Shown: positions 7,993 through 17,889, counted from the first letter of the stretch. The stretch is 37,920 nt of DNA from Polaromonas sp. (GCA_028292745.1 JAQGLT010000011.1:1-37920), one strand, 5' to 3'. Made by a program: numbers and translations. The notes: a model not told the origin generated them from the letters alone.

Positions 7993-8760
7993 TTAGAAGC
8001 TGGCTGCAACGGCTGAAGTGCCGCAAACGGTACACGCGCTGTTGCGTGCCAGCTGCATGGCGTGCCATGCCATGTCCCTTCCATCAAGCATCAACAGTCG
8101 TCCTGTTAACGCATGGCCTATACCGCACAACAGTTTCAACGCCTCGGCTGCCTGAACCGAGCCAATGATGCCTACCAAAGGCGCGAAAACGCCCATGGTG
8201 GCGCAGTGCGTCTCTTCGACCACCTCTGACGCGGGAAAAATGCAGGCGTAGCAGGGCGACTCCGCGCTGCGTGGGTCGAAGACGGCTACCTGGCCATCAA
8301 GACGTATTGCAGCGCCTGACACCAGGGGCTTGCGGTGCTTGACGCAAGAGCGGTTGATCATGTGCCGCGTTGAAAAATTGTCGGTGCAGTCAATTACCAC
8401 GTCTGCTTCAGGGACGAGTTGGTCAAGAAGCTGCTCATCAGCCCGCTTTATCACGGGAATCACCTGGACATCGGGATTCAGCGATGCAACGGCCTGAAAC
8501 ACCGAGTCTGCCTTGAACTGGCCGATGCGCTCCACCGTATGGGCAATTTGCCGTTGCAGGTTGGTCGCGTCCACAACGTCATGGTCAACAAGCGTCAGTT
8601 GGCCCACGCCAGCGCTGCCTAGGTACAAAGCCACAGGTGAGCCCAGCCCACCGGCGCCAATGATCAGCGCCCTGGACGCGAGCAGCTTTTCCTGGCCTTC
8701 AATTCCTATTTCCTCCAGCAAAATATGCCGGGAATAGCGAAGCAATTGCGCATCGTTCAT
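7993..8760 (-). CDS. moeB: Molybdopterin-synthase adenylyltransferase (MoeB/HesA/ThiF family)
   Basis: A 255-residue E1-like enzyme that activates the C-terminal Gly-Gly of a small sulfur carrier (MoaD or ThiS type) by adenylation. The start at 8758-8760 gives the family N-terminus (MNDAQLLRYSRHILLEEIG). Visible elements are the nucleotide-binding loop GAGGLG (35-40), Asp59/Asp61 in VDHDVVDATNLQRQ, the CTDNFSTR motif (125-132), Cys186 in THCATMG, and zinc-binding CxxC pairs Cys170/Cys173 and Cys243/Cys246. There is no fused rhodanese domain, unlike the MoeZ/MOCS3 type; a separate rhodanese gene lies about 3 kb away. ThiF cannot be excluded, because the families are very close. It is leftward with no overlapping neighbour. 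Confidence 0.87.
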   Translation of the reverse strand: MNDAQLLRYSRHILLEEIGIEGQEKLLASRALIIGAGGLGSPVALYLGSAGVGQLTLVDHDVVDATNLQRQIAHTVERIGQFKADSVFQAVASLNPDVQVIPVIKRADEQLLDQLVPEADVVIDCTDNFSTRHMINRSCVKHRKPLVSGAAIRLDGQVAVFDPRSAESPCYACIFPASEVVEETHCATMGVFAPLVGIIGSVQAAEALKLLCGIGHALTGRLLMLDGRDMAWHAMQLARNSACTVCGTSAVAASF

Positions 8761-8955
8761 AAAAAATAAAAAAGCCACCGAATTTCTGGCTGCGGTTGGT
8801 TGTTGGGTAACTACTAGTGCCGCGTCACGTGAGAACTGCCGGGTCTCGCTGGCCTTTGCCGCGCAGCGCCGACGCGATCTCTCGACACTTTTCGCGTGGC
8901 GAGACACTAGAGCGAATCGCCCTGGCTGGCTTTAACAGCATTTTTAGCGGGGCTT

Positions 8956-9017
8956 GGTTGCTATTAAATTAATAGCAACCAATGCACTACTTATATGCGC
9001 TAGAGGCCTATTTGATA
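8956..9017 (+). repeat. Dispersed repeat copy A with perfect hairpin
   Basis: Bases 8956-8980 form an inverted repeat with 11-bp perfect arms (GGTTGCTATTA / TAATAGCAACC) and a three-base centre. The core repeat runs 8971-9008, starting AATAGC and ending TGCGCTAGAGGCC. It aligns without gaps to copies at 23814, 28744, 32247 and 34797. It lies in the 370-base gap between moeB and the protease gene, which otherwise contains only a possible terminator. Confidence 0.75.
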
Positions 9018-9074
9018 CTGAAAGGTGTGTGCTGGTGAAAACCAGGTCGCGCTAGCAACTTATGACCAAGGAAA

Positions 9075-9096
9075 GCCCGTCCGGCTGCGAACGGGC
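9075..9096 (-). terminator. Possible terminator of the S41 protease gene
   Basis: The arms GCCCGT and ACGGGC are complementary across a 10-base loop. Read on the minus strand the hairpin is followed by TTTCCTT, a weak U-tract. It lies just past the stop codon of the leftward protease gene. Confidence 0.4.
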
Positions 9097-9129
9097 CTGG
9101 TTTCATGCGCACGGAGGCGCGGCCTGGGG

Positions 9130-10569
9130 CTAGTTGTCTTTTTTCTCGTTCTTGGGTTCGACAACGGCGGTTTTGCTGACCAGTACCGGCCGGCCCTTGA
9201 GCTGGTTGATGGCTTGCGCCAGCGGAAAATCCCTGTCGCTGCCCAACTCGGGTGGCCGCCGCTGTTCGGGTGTCTTTTTCGCCTCTTCTTCAAGGCGTTT
9301 CAGCGCTTCTTCCCTGGCCTTTTCACGGCCCGCATCTTTGGCCTCGGTGCCCTGGCCACTGTTGAGGTGCTTTTCCAAGTCGGCTTCACGGGTCCGCAAT
9401 GCAGCGAACGGACTGCCTTCGGCCGTTTCATCAACCATCACATCGGGAATAATGCCGCGCGCCTGAATCGACTTGCCGCTTGGCGTGTAGTAGCGCGCAG
9501 TGGTGAGCTTGATTCCGGTATCGGGCCCCAGCGGGCGTACGGTCTGAACCGAACCTTTTCCGAAGGTCTGGTTGCCCATGATGATCGCCCGCTTGTAGTC
9601 TTGCAGGGCACCCGCCACGATTTCGCTTGCCGAGGCAGAACCTTCATTGACCAATACCACCAGCGGTACGGTTTTCAGCGCTGCCGGGAGGCGTTTCAGC
9701 GGGTCGGGACCATTGCGGCGCTGGTAAAACTCGGGCGAAGCCTTGTAAGTTGATTTGCTCTCACTCAACTGGCCATTGGTGGTCACCACGGTAACGTTCT
9801 CAGGCAAAAAGGCGGCAGACACCGCAACTGCCGCATCGAGCAAGCCGCCTGGGTCGTTGCGCAAGTCAAGCACCAGGCCTTTCAGGTTGGGTTCCTGTTT
9901 ATAGATCTGCTCGACCTTGCTGACGAAATCGTCCACCGTGCGATCCTGGAACTGGCTCAGTCGAATCCAGGCATACCCCGGCTCGATGACTTTGCTGCGA
10001 ACCGACTGCGTTCGAATTTCTTCGCGTGTGATCGTGACCGGAAAGGTACGACTTTCGTCCTTGCGGAAAATCGTCAGCAGCACCTTGGTTTGCGGTTCGC
10101 CCCGCATCTTCTTGACGGCATCGTTCAAACTCAAGCCCTTGACAGCCGTGTCATCGATGCGGGTGATCAGGTCATTGGGCTTCAGGCCGGCGCGGTCGGC
10201 AGGCGAGCCTTCAATGGGGGAGACCACCTTGACCAGGCCATCTTCCTGCGTGATTTCTATCCCGACACCGACAAAGCGACCCGAGGTGCCTTCGCGAAAT
10301 TCCTTGTACGACTTTTTGTCGAAATAGACCGAATGCGGATCCAGGCTGGCGACCATGCCGGAAATGGCGTCGGTGATCAGCTTTTTTTCATCCACGGGTT
10401 CAACATAATCCGTCTTGACCATGCCAAAAACAGCAGCCAATTGCTGCAGTTCTTCCAGTGGTAAAGGGGCCATGCCTGCGCGCGCCACTGCTTGTAGCTG
10501 TACGGTGGTAAGGGCACCCGCCATCGCACCTATTGAAATCCAGCCTGCTATCTTGAGCTTATGACCCAT
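9130..10569 (-). CDS. C-terminal processing peptidase, S41 family
   Basis: From the ATG at 10567-10569 the product is 479 residues and begins with a signal peptide or anchor (MGHKLKIAGW, hydrophobic to about 30). It carries the N-terminal DPHSVYFDKKSYKEF motif, a PDZ domain (about 96-182, with GVGIEITQEDGLVKVVSPIEGSPA), and the S41 peptidase core. Ser313 in NEGSASASEIVAGAL and Lys338 in GKGSVQ are 25 residues apart, the spacing of the Ser-Lys dyad in CtpA/Prc proteases. A charged Glu/Lys-rich tail (about 410-450) follows. Such enzymes act in the periplasm on C-termini of envelope proteins, often cell-wall hydrolases and their regulators. gpmA lies upstream on the same strand, separated by about 240 bases. 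Confidence 0.92.
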   Translation of the reverse strand: MGHKLKIAGWISIGAMAGALTTVQLQAVARAGMAPLPLEELQQLAAVFGMVKTDYVEPVDEKKLITDAISGMVASLDPHSVYFDKKSYKEFREGTSGRFVGVGIEITQEDGLVKVVSPIEGSPADRAGLKPNDLITRIDDTAVKGLSLNDAVKKMRGEPQTKVLLTIFRKDESRTFPVTITREEIRTQSVRSKVIEPGYAWIRLSQFQDRTVDDFVSKVEQIYKQEPNLKGLVLDLRNDPGGLLDAAVAVSAAFLPENVTVVTTNGQLSESKSTYKASPEFYQRRNGPDPLKRLPAALKTVPLVVLVNEGSASASEIVAGALQDYKRAIIMGNQTFGKGSVQTVRPLGPDTGIKLTTARYYTPSGKSIQARGIIPDVMVDETAEGSPFAALRTREADLEKHLNSGQGTEAKDAGREKAREEALKRLEEEAKKTPEQRRPPELGSDRDFPLAQAINQLKGRPVLVSKTAVVEPKNEKKDN

Positions 10570-10809
10570 AAATCTTCCTAAACCTGTTGAGGAACCCGTG
10601 CCCCCGGCATCAAGGGCAATATACACCTAGGACTCAGACTGAGCATTGCAGTTCCGCAAGCCGTGCCTTGCAACTGAGTAATAGTTGGGCCTAACCGGGA
10701 GTTTCCAAGGCCGAGTGGCATATGGTCACAAATTCGGGTTGCCACTGCAATGACAGGGGCATTGGCAGCCAGGCAAGTCGTCGCCAACTGCGGGACAAAT
10801 CATGGGCAC

Positions 10810-11562
10810 TTATGCCGACACCGCTTTACCCTGAGCACCCACAGCGGCAGCGGCCTTGGCGGCTGCTTCGCTGTCACCCAGGTAGTAGCTGCGCACGGGC
10901 TTGAGGTCTGCATCCAGTTCATAGACCAGCGGAATGCCATTGGGAATGTTCAGGCCAACGATGTCGCTGTCTGAAATATTGTCCAGATACTTGACCAGCG
11001 CGCGAATCGAATTGCCATGGGCCGCCACCACAATTCGCTTGCCGGATGTGATGGCAGGGGCCATCGCTTCGCGCCAGAAAGGCAGGACGCGCTCGACGGT
11101 GTCCTTGAGGCATTCGGTCAGGGGCACTTGGCCAGGGAGAAGCCGGGCATAGCGTCTGTCGCCCCGTTCGCTGCGCGCGTCGTCGGCGGACAGTGGCGGC
11201 GGCGGCGTGTCATAGCTGCGGCGCCATACCAGCACCTGCTCGTCACCAAACTTCTTGGCTGTCTCGGCCTTGTTCAGCCCCTGCAAATCACCGTAATGGC
11301 GTTCGTTGAGCCGCCAGCTGTGTACCACCGGAAGCCAGGTCTGGTCCATCTCGTCCAGTACATGCCACAGCGTGCGGGTGGCGCGCTTGAGCACACTGGT
11401 GTAAGCCACATCGAATTCGTAGCCTTCTGCCTTGAGCAGCTGACCGGCATTTTGGGCTTGGGTAATTCCAGTTTGCGTCAGATCGACATCGGTCCAGCCG
11501 GTAAAGCGGTTGTCCAGGTTCCAGGTTGATTCGCCGTGGCGGTTGAGCACAAGTTTATGCAT
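10810..11562 (-). CDS. gpmA: 2,3-bisphosphoglycerate-dependent phosphoglycerate mutase
   Basis: A 250-residue cytoplasmic glycolytic enzyme interconverting 3- and 2-phosphoglycerate. The N-terminus has the catalytic signature [10 protein letters not shown] with phospho-acceptor His9. Further conserved residues include Arg60 (LKRATRT), Glu87 in [14 protein letters not shown], and the second catalytic histidine His182 in [10 protein letters not shown]. Length and motifs match the dPGM family. It is divergent from the rhodanese gene at 11674, leaving about 110 bases for both promoters. The gpmA, protease, moeB order on one strand is one I remember from other Burkholderiales. Confidence 0.96.
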   Translation of the reverse strand: MHKLVLNRHGESTWNLDNRFTGWTDVDLTQTGITQAQNAGQLLKAEGYEFDVAYTSVLKRATRTLWHVLDEMDQTWLPVVHSWRLNERHYGDLQGLNKAETAKKFGDEQVLVWRRSYDTPPPPLSADDARSERGDRRYARLLPGQVPLTECLKDTVERVLPFWREAMAPAITSGKRIVVAAHGNSIRALVKYLDNISDSDIVGLNIPNGIPLVYELDADLKPVRSYYLGDSEAAAKAAAAVGAQGKAVSA

Positions 11563-11673
11563 GGTGATTCAAAAAGTGAAATGGAAAAAGGGAAAATAAA
11601 AGGCTGCCAAAGGCCAATGCTTGCCTGCATTCTAAAATCACCGGTTAAGTGAACAAATATACAAAGGTACTAC

Positions 11674-12084
11674 GTGAAATTCCTAATTGATAACTGGATG
11701 CTGATTTTGGTTGCCCTTTCGTCAGGCAGCATGCTGCTTTGGCCCATGGTGGCCGGCAGCATGAATGCCGGGGCGCTGACCGCCAGCGGTGCCGTGCAGC
11801 GGATCAACCGCGAGAAAGCGGTGGTTATCGATGTGTGCGACCCGGCCGAGTTTGCGGCCGGCCATGTGGGCGGCGCAAAAAACGTGCCCCTGGCCGAACT
11901 CGAAACAAGATTGCCAGGCGTGGTCAAGAACAAGGCCTTGCCCTTGATCCTGGTCTGCGCCAGCGGTGCCCGCTCGGGCCGTGCCGTGGCGATCGCCAAA
12001 AAACTCGGCTATGAACAAGCCCAATCCATCGGAGGCGGGCTCAAGGCATGGAAAGAAGCTAATCTTCCTCTCGAAAAAGCCTGA
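11674..12084 (+). CDS. Membrane-anchored single-domain rhodanese
   Basis: A 136-residue protein starting at GTG, with AAAGGT placed as a ribosome binding site. Residues about 8-27 form an N-terminal membrane anchor. The rest is one rhodanese domain (about 34-133) with VIDVCDPAEFAAGHVGGAKNVPL and the active-site loop CASGARS, whose nucleophile is Cys95. The likely activity is sulfur transfer from thiosulfate or a persulfide donor. Cys55 (DVCDP) replaces the usual Arg of the D-x-R motif in many rhodaneses, which could be a second thiol. It heads a rightward series with grxC, secB and gpsA, suggesting thiol or envelope homeostasis, though no partner is proven. Confidence 0.9.
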   Translation: MKFLIDNWMLILVALSSGSMLLWPMVAGSMNAGALTASGAVQRINREKAVVIDVCDPAEFAAGHVGGAKNVPLAELETRLPGVVKNKALPLILVCASGARSGRAVAIAKKLGYEQAQSIGGGLKAWKEANLPLEKA

Positions 12085-12199
12085 ATGCGCTGGGGCCCAG
12101 CGGGCTCAGGACGGACGAGGTGCTGGCCGGCACTGGTCCGCTTACTTTAATTTCACTTTTACCCGGCAGCGTTGCACGGGAGCAGACCTGGAGAACACC

Positions 12200-12463
12200 A
12201 TGCAAACCGTCAAGATTTACACCACCGGCTCCTGCCCTTATTGCATTCAGGCCAAGCAGCTGCTCAAAGAGCGCGGCGTCACCGAATTGAATGAAATCCG
12301 GGTGGACATGCTGCCAGGTGAACGGCAGAAAATGACGTCGATCACCGGCCGGCGCACCGTTCCCCAAATTTTCATCGGTTCGACCCATGTGGGCGGGTGC
12401 GACGACCTCATGGCGCTTGACGAGCGGGGTGGACTTGAGCCGTTGCTGTCCGGCCGGACCTGA
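12200..12463 (+). CDS. grxC: Glutaredoxin 3
   Basis: An 87-residue dithiol glutaredoxin. The ATG at 12200 gives the usual N-terminus (MQTVKIYTTGSCPYC). The CPYC active site is at Cys12 and Cys15, the cis-proline motif TVP at 53-55 and the glutathione-binding GGCDD at 65-69. It reduces disulfides and mixed glutathione disulfides in the cytoplasm. A longer in-frame reading begins upstream but would add residues foreign to the family. The rhodanese, grxC, secB, gpsA order fits a conserved Burkholderiales arrangement. Confidence 0.95.
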   Translation: MQTVKIYTTGSCPYCIQAKQLLKERGVTELNEIRVDMLPGERQKMTSITGRRTVPQIFIGSTHVGGCDDLMALDERGGLEPLLSGRT

Positions 12464-12626
12464 GCCGCGGGCATTGCCGCGCTGGCTTGAAGATGGCGCC
12501 GCAAGGCCATCACGCGCCGCATAGCCTGAGATAATGCGCGACTGCCTCTGCGCTTTCCGGCGCGCTCCGTGGTGCCACATGCAGACTTCATGCTTCCACT
12601 TTTTAACACCTTGACGAAAGAACACC

Positions 12627-13094
12627 ATGGCCGAAGCCAATCTTGATCCCGTATTCCAGATCCAGCGCGTTTACCTCAAGGACATGTCCCTGGAGCAGCC
12701 CAACTCGCCTGAAATCTTGCTGAACCAGGAGCAGCCGTCGGTGGAGATTCAGCTTGGCGTGGACGCCAAGCCTGTGGCAGACGGCCTGTTCGAAATCACG
12801 GTAACGGCGACAGTCCATACGAAAATCGAGGAAAAAACCGTTTTCATGGTGGAAGCCAAGCAAGCCGGCATTTTCGAGATTCGCAATATGGAAAACGAGC
12901 AGCTCGGAGCCATCCTGGGGATCGCCTGCCCGCAAATTGTGTACCCTTACCTGCGCAGCAATGTGGCTGACATCATCCAGCGCGGCGGTTTTCCGCCGGT
13001 GCACATGGCGGAAATCAACTTCCAGGCCATGTACGAGCAGCAGCAGGCACAAGCCACGCTGGCCACGCCAGAAGCACCGCAAATCATTGTCTGA
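12627..13094 (+). CDS. secB: Protein-export chaperone SecB
   Basis: A 155-residue cytoplasmic chaperone. It starts [28 protein letters not shown], matching the conserved SecB opening. It carries the central [21 protein letters not shown] strand region and the C-terminal [18 protein letters not shown] segment. SecB tetramers hold precursor proteins unfolded and deliver them to SecA. Its position directly upstream of gpsA and downstream of grxC is the arrangement seen in many proteobacteria (grxC-secB-gpsA). Confidence 0.97.
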   Translation: MAEANLDPVFQIQRVYLKDMSLEQPNSPEILLNQEQPSVEIQLGVDAKPVADGLFEITVTATVHTKIEEKTVFMVEAKQAGIFEIRNMENEQLGAILGIACPQIVYPYLRSNVADIIQRGGFPPVHMAEINFQAMYEQQQAQATLATPEAPQIIV

Positions 13095-13242
13095 TGGGCT
13101 GCCGGGCAGGTGTGTCCCGGCGCGTCATTTCTAAATCCATTTCCATTTCCATCCGATGCGTCGCTGTGTCGCCTGCCGTGCCGCAGCACCGTCGGCGGCT
13201 TCGCGTCTGGTCTTGCATTGAAATGGAAACGAAATCAGCCAC

Positions 13243-14307
13243 ATGAAAATTGTTGTTCTGGGCGCGGGTGCCTGGGGAACCGCCCTGGCCGTCAACGCCG
13301 CGCGCATCACCGATGAAGGGGTGCAGCGGCATGAGGTGACCTTGTGGGCGCGCGATGCGGCCCAGATGAAACTGCTGCAGGCCGAACGCACCAATACCCG
13401 CTATCTGCCCGGCATTGCCCTGCCGGAGCGCTTGTTGCTGCAGGGCGGCGAGGCTTCGCTGACGCAGGCGGTCGCGGGGCAGGACATGGTCATCTTGGCC
13501 ACGCCCGTGTCGGCGGCGCGCGGCATGCTGCAGCGTCTGCAGCATATTTCCGTGCCCCTGGCCTGGCTGAGCAAGGGGTTTGAAGCGCCTCTGAGCGTTG
13601 ACCCTGCGTTCCCCGGTTCCCCTGTTTTATCAAAGCCGTTTGGTTTGATGGTGCATGAAGTGCGGGCGCAGGCTGCCGCTCATCTAAGAGCCGGAGCATT
13701 CAGCGGCCCCAGCTTTGCGCTGGAAGTGGCGCGGGGCCAGCCCACCGCGCTGGTGGCCGCCAGCGAGCATGCCGAGGTCCGCGAGGCGCTGGTCGCCGCC
13801 TTTCACAGTCCCAGCCTGCGGGTCTACGCCAGCGACGATCTGGTGGGTGTCGAGGTCGGCGGGGCTGTGAAGAACGTGCTGGCCATTGCCGCCGGCCTGT
13901 GCGATGGCTTGGAGCTTGGGCTGAATGCCCGCGCCGCGCTGGTCACCCGGGGACTGGCTGAAATGACCCGGCTGGGCGTTGCGCTGGGCGCGCGTGCCGA
14001 AACCTTCACCGGCTTGTCCGGCATGGGTGATCTGGTGCTGACCGCCACTGGCGACCTGAGCCGCAACCGCAAGGTGGGCCTGCTGCTTGCACAGGGTAAA
14101 ACGCTAGCCGAGGTGCTGGCGTTGCTTGGCCATGTGGCCGAGGGCGTTTACTGCGCCCGTACGGTGGTGCAGCGTGCCGCCGGCCTGGGGGTGGACATGC
14201 CGATTGCCCAGAGCGTGGTCGCGCTGCTCGACGGCCGGCTCAAGGCATCCGAGGCGGTGGCAATGCTGATGGAACGCGAACCCAAAACGGAACTGGCCTG
14301 CTACTGA
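13243..14307 (+). CDS. gpsA: Glycerol-3-phosphate dehydrogenase [NAD(P)+]
   Basis: A 354-residue cytoplasmic enzyme reducing dihydroxyacetone phosphate to sn-glycerol-3-phosphate for phospholipid synthesis. The N-terminal Rossmann fold has [10 protein letters not shown] (7-16). The substrate domain has [22 protein letters not shown] with the active-site lysine, [19 protein letters not shown], and the C-terminal [13 protein letters not shown] segment. It is slightly longer than E. coli GpsA, with extra residues in the region around [21 protein letters not shown] (about 125-145). It follows secB by about 150 bases and converges with the cupin gene, whose stop lies two bases away. Confidence 0.96.
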   Translation: MKIVVLGAGAWGTALAVNAARITDEGVQRHEVTLWARDAAQMKLLQAERTNTRYLPGIALPERLLLQGGEASLTQAVAGQDMVILATPVSAARGMLQRLQHISVPLAWLSKGFEAPLSVDPAFPGSPVLSKPFGLMVHEVRAQAAAHLRAGAFSGPSFALEVARGQPTALVAASEHAEVREALVAAFHSPSLRVYASDDLVGVEVGGAVKNVLAIAAGLCDGLELGLNARAALVTRGLAEMTRLGVALGARAETFTGLSGMGDLVLTATGDLSRNRKVGLLLAQGKTLAEVLALLGHVAEGVYCARTVVQRAAGLGVDMPIAQSVVALLDGRLKASEAVAMLMEREPKTELACY

Positions 14308-14308
14308 A

Positions 14309-14689
14309 TCAATAGCTGGTGAGGCCCCCGGTGCTTGCGCTGATGCCGTCTTTTGTCTCTGTCTTGCGCAGCACGATGGTCAGCAGCAGCGACGCGTCCT
14401 GGACTGCCGCCAAGGCATGGTCTTCCTCACCCCGCAGCCAGACCAGCTGGCCGGCTTTCATGCGCTGGATGGTTCCACCGGCGGTGAGATCGACTTCACC
14501 TTCCAGGCAGTAGATAGTGACTTCGCCCTTGACCCAGTGGGAAGGCATGGTTTTGCCTGCAGGCATGGCCAGGCGCATCACCTCCAGTTCATCGCTTTTG
14601 AACAGCGCGATGTTGCGTGCTTCGCCGTGTTGGTTGCTGAAGGGGGGGACGTCGATAACCTGTCCGGGTGCGGCATGTGCAATGGCCAT
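14309..14689 (-). CDS. Cupin-domain protein
   Basis: A 126-residue small single-domain cupin. The start at 14687-14689 is preceded by GGAG at a spacing of about seven bases, better than the ATG eight codons upstream. The two cupin motifs are degenerate: MPAGKTMPSHWVKGEVTIYCLEGEVDLTAGG near residues 43-73, and LVWLRGEEDHALAAVQDASLL for motif 2. His in PSHW, Glu in KGE and His in EDHAL are candidate metal ligands. I cannot give a substrate. It overlaps no other gene and ends against gpsA. Confidence 0.75.
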   Translation of the reverse strand: MAIAHAAPGQVIDVPPFSNQHGEARNIALFKSDELEVMRLAMPAGKTMPSHWVKGEVTIYCLEGEVDLTAGGTIQRMKAGQLVWLRGEEDHALAAVQDASLLLTIVLRKTETKDGISASTGGLTSY

Positions 14690-14847
14690 TGGTGAACTCC
14701 ATGAAAGCGGCATGAGTGCGCTGACCTGTTTTATACCTCAAGCGGCTCTGCAGGGCCGCCCCGGGCATGCGCTGGCGGGCAGTTCTGACCGGCGACCACA
14801 CTTTTTTAATAAAAATGCCCTGTAGCGCACGATGCATAAGAATACTT

Positions 14848-14880
14848 TGCTATTAAAAAAATAGCATAAGGCATGGGCTG
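14848..14880 (+). repeat. Partial dispersed-repeat copy (hairpin half)
   Basis: The arms TGCTATT and AATAGCA, separated by an A-rich centre, resemble the hairpin half of the repeat at 8956. The following bases (TAAGGCATGGGCTG) are only loosely like the second half, so this may be a shortened copy. It lies just before the end of panC. Confidence 0.45.
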
Positions 14881-14898
14881 CTGAACCGGTTGACCCGC

Positions 14899-15750
14899 TC
14901 AGATCTCCAGGTTGTCGATCAGCCGGGTGCTGCCCAGCTTGGCTGCGCCCAGCACGACAAGCGGCTCATGGGCCAGCGGGCCTTGCGGCGGCATCAGGTC
15001 AGCGCGGCGGCGCACCGTCAGGTAGTCGGGCTTCCAGCCGCGCCGCGCCAGCGCCTGCATGGCCTGCGCTTCAAGCGCGCTCAGGTCGGGCACGCCACTG
15101 GCGTTGCGGGCGGCCTCGCCCAGCGCGCGCAGGGCCTGCGAGAGGTGCATGGCTTCGGCTCTTTCCTCGGCGGAGAGGTAGCCGTTGCGCGACGACAGGG
15201 CCAAGCCGTCGGCGGCGCGTTGGGTTTCACCGGCCAGGATGTCGATTGGCAGGGCAAACTGGCGCACCATCCGGCGCACCACCAGGACCTGCTGGTAATC
15301 TTTTTTGCCGAAGGCAGCCACGCCGCCCGGCATGCCGGCGAACACGCAGGAAAACAGCTTCATCACCACGGTGCTCACGCCGATGAAAAAGCCGGGCCGG
15401 AAGTGGCCTTCCAGGATATCGGCCAGATCATTGGCCGGATGGACCTTGTAGCTTTGCGGCTCGGGATACAGCTCTTTCTCGCGCGGGGCGAACACCACGT
15501 CACAGCCGGCGGCTTCGAGCCGCTCGGCATCCGCGCCCAGCGTGCGCGGGTAGCTGTCGAAGTCCTCATGCGGTGCAAACTGGAGGCGATTGACAAAAAT
15601 ACTCGACACGGTGACATCGCCCAGCGGCTTGGCCTGCTTGACCAGGGCAATGTGCCCCTCGTGCAGGTTGCCCATGGTGGGCACGAAAGCCGGGCGCCTG
15701 AAGCCGCTGAGTTGCTGGCGCAGGTCTGCGATGGTGTGGACGATATGCAT
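14899..15750 (-). CDS. panC: Pantothenate synthetase
   Basis: A 283-residue cytoplasmic ligase joining pantoate and beta-alanine with ATP. It has the N-terminal [12 protein letters not shown] motif with the nucleotide-binding histidines His30 and His33, then [41 protein letters not shown], and the late [12 protein letters not shown] loop. Length and motifs match the family. panB lies 66 bases upstream on the same strand, so the last two genes of the pantothenate branch probably share a transcript; panD lies upstream beyond the bio genes. Confidence 0.97.
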   Translation of the reverse strand: MHIVHTIADLRQQLSGFRRPAFVPTMGNLHEGHIALVKQAKPLGDVTVSSIFVNRLQFAPHEDFDSYPRTLGADAERLEAAGCDVVFAPREKELYPEPQSYKVHPANDLADILEGHFRPGFFIGVSTVVMKLFSCVFAGMPGGVAAFGKKDYQQVLVVRRMVRQFALPIDILAGETQRAADGLALSSRNGYLSAEERAEAMHLSQALRALGEAARNASGVPDLSALEAQAMQALARRGWKPDYLTVRRRADLMPPQGPLAHEPLVVLGAAKLGSTRLIDNLEI

Positions 15751-15816
15751 TTTTGTTCCCTGAATATGGGCCGCCGGCGGCCGGTCTGGATGAAGTCGAA
15801 TTGAAACCGTGTCGTG

Positions 15817-16728
15817 CTACCAGGCGTGGGTGGCGTTGACTGGAAAGCTGCCGTCCTTCACGGCGTGGACATAGGCCTCCATGGCGCCGCGCACGCTGGC
15901 GGCGCCTTCCATGAAGTTGTGTACGAACTTAGGCATTTTCCCCAGGTTCATGCCCAGCATGTCGTGCAGCACCAGCACCTGGCCCGAGGTGCCGTTGCCC
16001 GCGCCGATGCCGATGGTCGGGCAGCGTGTCAGCAACTGGGTCACTTCGGCGGCCAGCGGCACCGGCACCATCTCCAGCACCAGCATGGACGCGCCCGCGT
16101 CCTGCAGCGCGCTGGCTTCGCGGCGCAGCAGCGCGGCCGATTCATCGGTTTTTCCCTGGACGCGGTAGCCGCCCAGGGCGTGGACGGTTTGCGGCGTCAG
16201 GCCCAGGTGGGCACAGACCGGAATGCCGCGCTCGACCAGAAAGCGCACGGTGTCGGCCGTCCAGCCGCCGCCTTCGAGCTTGACCATGTGCGCGCCCGCC
16301 TGCATCAGCACGGCGGCGCTGCGCAGCGCCTGCTCTTTTGACTCGTGGTAGCTGCCAAAGGGCAGGTCGCCGATCAGCCAGGCCACACCGTGCGATCTGC
16401 GCAGGCCGTTGGCAACGCATTCGGTGTGGTGGCGCATGGTCTCCAGCGACACGCCGACCGTGCTGCTCAGCCCCTGGCAGACCATGCCCAATGAGTCGCC
16501 GACCAGGATGCATTCGACGCCGGCGGCATCGGCCACGGCGGCAAAGGTCGCGTCATAGGCGGTCAGCATGGCGATTTTTTCGCCCTGGACATGCATTTCG
16601 CGCAAGCGCGGCAGGCTCATGGGCCTGCGCGCCGACGAGGAGGACGAGGGCGGCAGCGTGCCGTAGGGCGTGGCAGCCGGCTGGGCCGGCGAGGCTGTCC
16701 CGGCAGTGGAAGGGTTTGCAGAAATCAT
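15817..16728 (-). CDS. panB: 3-methyl-2-oxobutanoate hydroxymethyltransferase
   Basis: A 303-residue cytoplasmic enzyme transferring a hydroxymethyl group from 5,10-methylene-tetrahydrofolate to alpha-ketoisovalerate to give ketopantoate. It shows the [28 protein letters not shown] opening with the Mg-binding Asp, then [25 protein letters not shown], and the [23 protein letters not shown] signature. It has an N-terminal extension of about 36 Ala/Pro/Ser-rich residues before [13 protein letters not shown] six bases before the upstream ATG supports the longer start, but the shorter start is possible. It is located between bioB and panC on the same strand. Confidence 0.95.
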   Translation of the reverse strand: MISANPSTAGTASPAQPAATPYGTLPPSSSSSARRPMSLPRLREMHVQGEKIAMLTAYDATFAAVADAAGVECILVGDSLGMVCQGLSSTVGVSLETMRHHTECVANGLRRSHGVAWLIGDLPFGSYHESKEQALRSAAVLMQAGAHMVKLEGGGWTADTVRFLVERGIPVCAHLGLTPQTVHALGGYRVQGKTDESAALLRREASALQDAGASMLVLEMVPVPLAAEVTQLLTRCPTIGIGAGNGTSGQVLVLHDMLGMNLGKMPKFVHNFMEGAASVRGAMEAYVHAVKDGSFPVNATHAW

Positions 16729-16807
16729 GGTCGCTCCAGAAGTAGCGAGAGTCTAATCCGGCCAGCGCGGGGTTGCCACCAGCCAGTGGCGGGGCCGGCC
16801 GGTCGCT

Positions 16808-17851
16808 TTACAGGGCGCCGGGCGCTGAACGGTTCATGCCCAGGCGCTCCAGCAGTTTGGCGTCGGCCTCGGTGTCGGGATTGCCGGTGGTCAGCAGCTT
16901 GTCGCCATAGAAGATCGAATTGGCGCCGGCCAGAAAGCACAGCGCCTGCACCGCATCGCCCATCTGCTGCCGGCCCGCCGACAGGCGCACCCGGGCGGTC
17001 GGCATGGTGATGCGCGCCACGGCAATGGTGCGGACGAATTCAAACGGGTCCAGCGCGGCCAGGCCCTCCTGGCCGGCCAGCGGCGTGCCTTCGACCTTCA
17101 CCAGGTTGTTGATGGGCACGGATTCCGGGTAGGGCGTGAGATTGGCCAGCTCGGCCACCAGCCCGGCGCGCTGGCGGCGCGTTTCGCCCATGCCGACGAT
17201 GCCGCCGCAGCAGACCTTCACCCCGGCGCTGCGCACCCGCGCCAGCGTGTCGAGCCGGTCCTGGTATTGGCGGGTGGTGATGATGTCCGCGTAAAAATCG
17301 GGCGCGCTGTCCAGGTTGTGGTTGTAGTAGTCCAGGCCGGCGTCCTGCAGCGCCTCGGCCTGGCCGTCCTCCAGCATGCCCAGCGTGGCGCAGGTTTCCA
17401 GCCCGAGCGCCTTGACGGTGCGGATCAGCTCGGCGACCTTTTCAATGTCGCGCTCTTTCGGCGAACGCCAGGCCGCGCCCATGCAAAAGCGCGTCGCGCC
17501 GGCCGCTTGCGCGCGCTGGGCGGCCAGCAGCACTTCGGCCGGCTCCATCAGCCGGCTGGCCTCCACGCCGGTGTCGTAGCGGGCAGCCTGCGGGCAGTAG
17601 CCGCAGTCCTCGGCGCAGCCGCCGGTCTTGACCGACAGCAGGGTGGCGAATTCGACCTGCGCGGGATCGAAGTTGTCGCGGTGCACGGTTTGCGCTTGGT
17701 GCATCAGCTCGGGAAAGGGCAGGTCGAACAGCGCCTCGATGGCGTCGATGCTCCATCGGCCAGTGTGGCTTTCAGGGGCAGAAGCGGCCGGCGGGCGCGG
17801 GCGGTGCAGGGTGATGGGTTGCTCGGTCGTCATGGTCGCGGTCAGGGTCAT
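16808..17851 (-). CDS. bioB: Biotin synthase
   Basis: A 347-residue radical-SAM enzyme that inserts sulfur into dethiobiotin. It has the [14 protein letters not shown] motif binding the 4Fe-4S cluster, followed by [48 protein letters not shown], and the auxiliary-cluster Cys/Arg region near [10 protein letters not shown] and [12 protein letters not shown]. The ATG at 17849-17851 has AAGGA at good spacing; an in-frame ATG five codons upstream is an alternative. A longer open frame continues upstream but overlaps bioF and is spurious. It lies 38 bases downstream of bioF. Confidence 0.97.
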   Translation of the reverse strand: MTLTATMTTEQPITLHRPRPPAASAPESHTGRWSIDAIEALFDLPFPELMHQAQTVHRDNFDPAQVEFATLLSVKTGGCAEDCGYCPQAARYDTGVEASRLMEPAEVLLAAQRAQAAGATRFCMGAAWRSPKERDIEKVAELIRTVKALGLETCATLGMLEDGQAEALQDAGLDYYNHNLDSAPDFYADIITTRQYQDRLDTLARVRSAGVKVCCGGIVGMGETRRQRAGLVAELANLTPYPESVPINNLVKVEGTPLAGQEGLAALDPFEFVRTIAVARITMPTARVRLSAGRQQMGDAVQALCFLAGANSIFYGDKLLTTGNPDTEADAKLLERLGMNRSAPGAL

Positions 17852-17889
17852 GGTCTTTTCCTTCATGAAAATTGGGTTGGAACCGTCTC

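Noticed and set aside
10881..10910. Repeat-like AGTAGCTGCGCACGGGC inside gpmA
   Set aside because: It matches only the first half of the dispersed repeat loosely and encodes conserved gpmA residues, so chance similarity is likelier.
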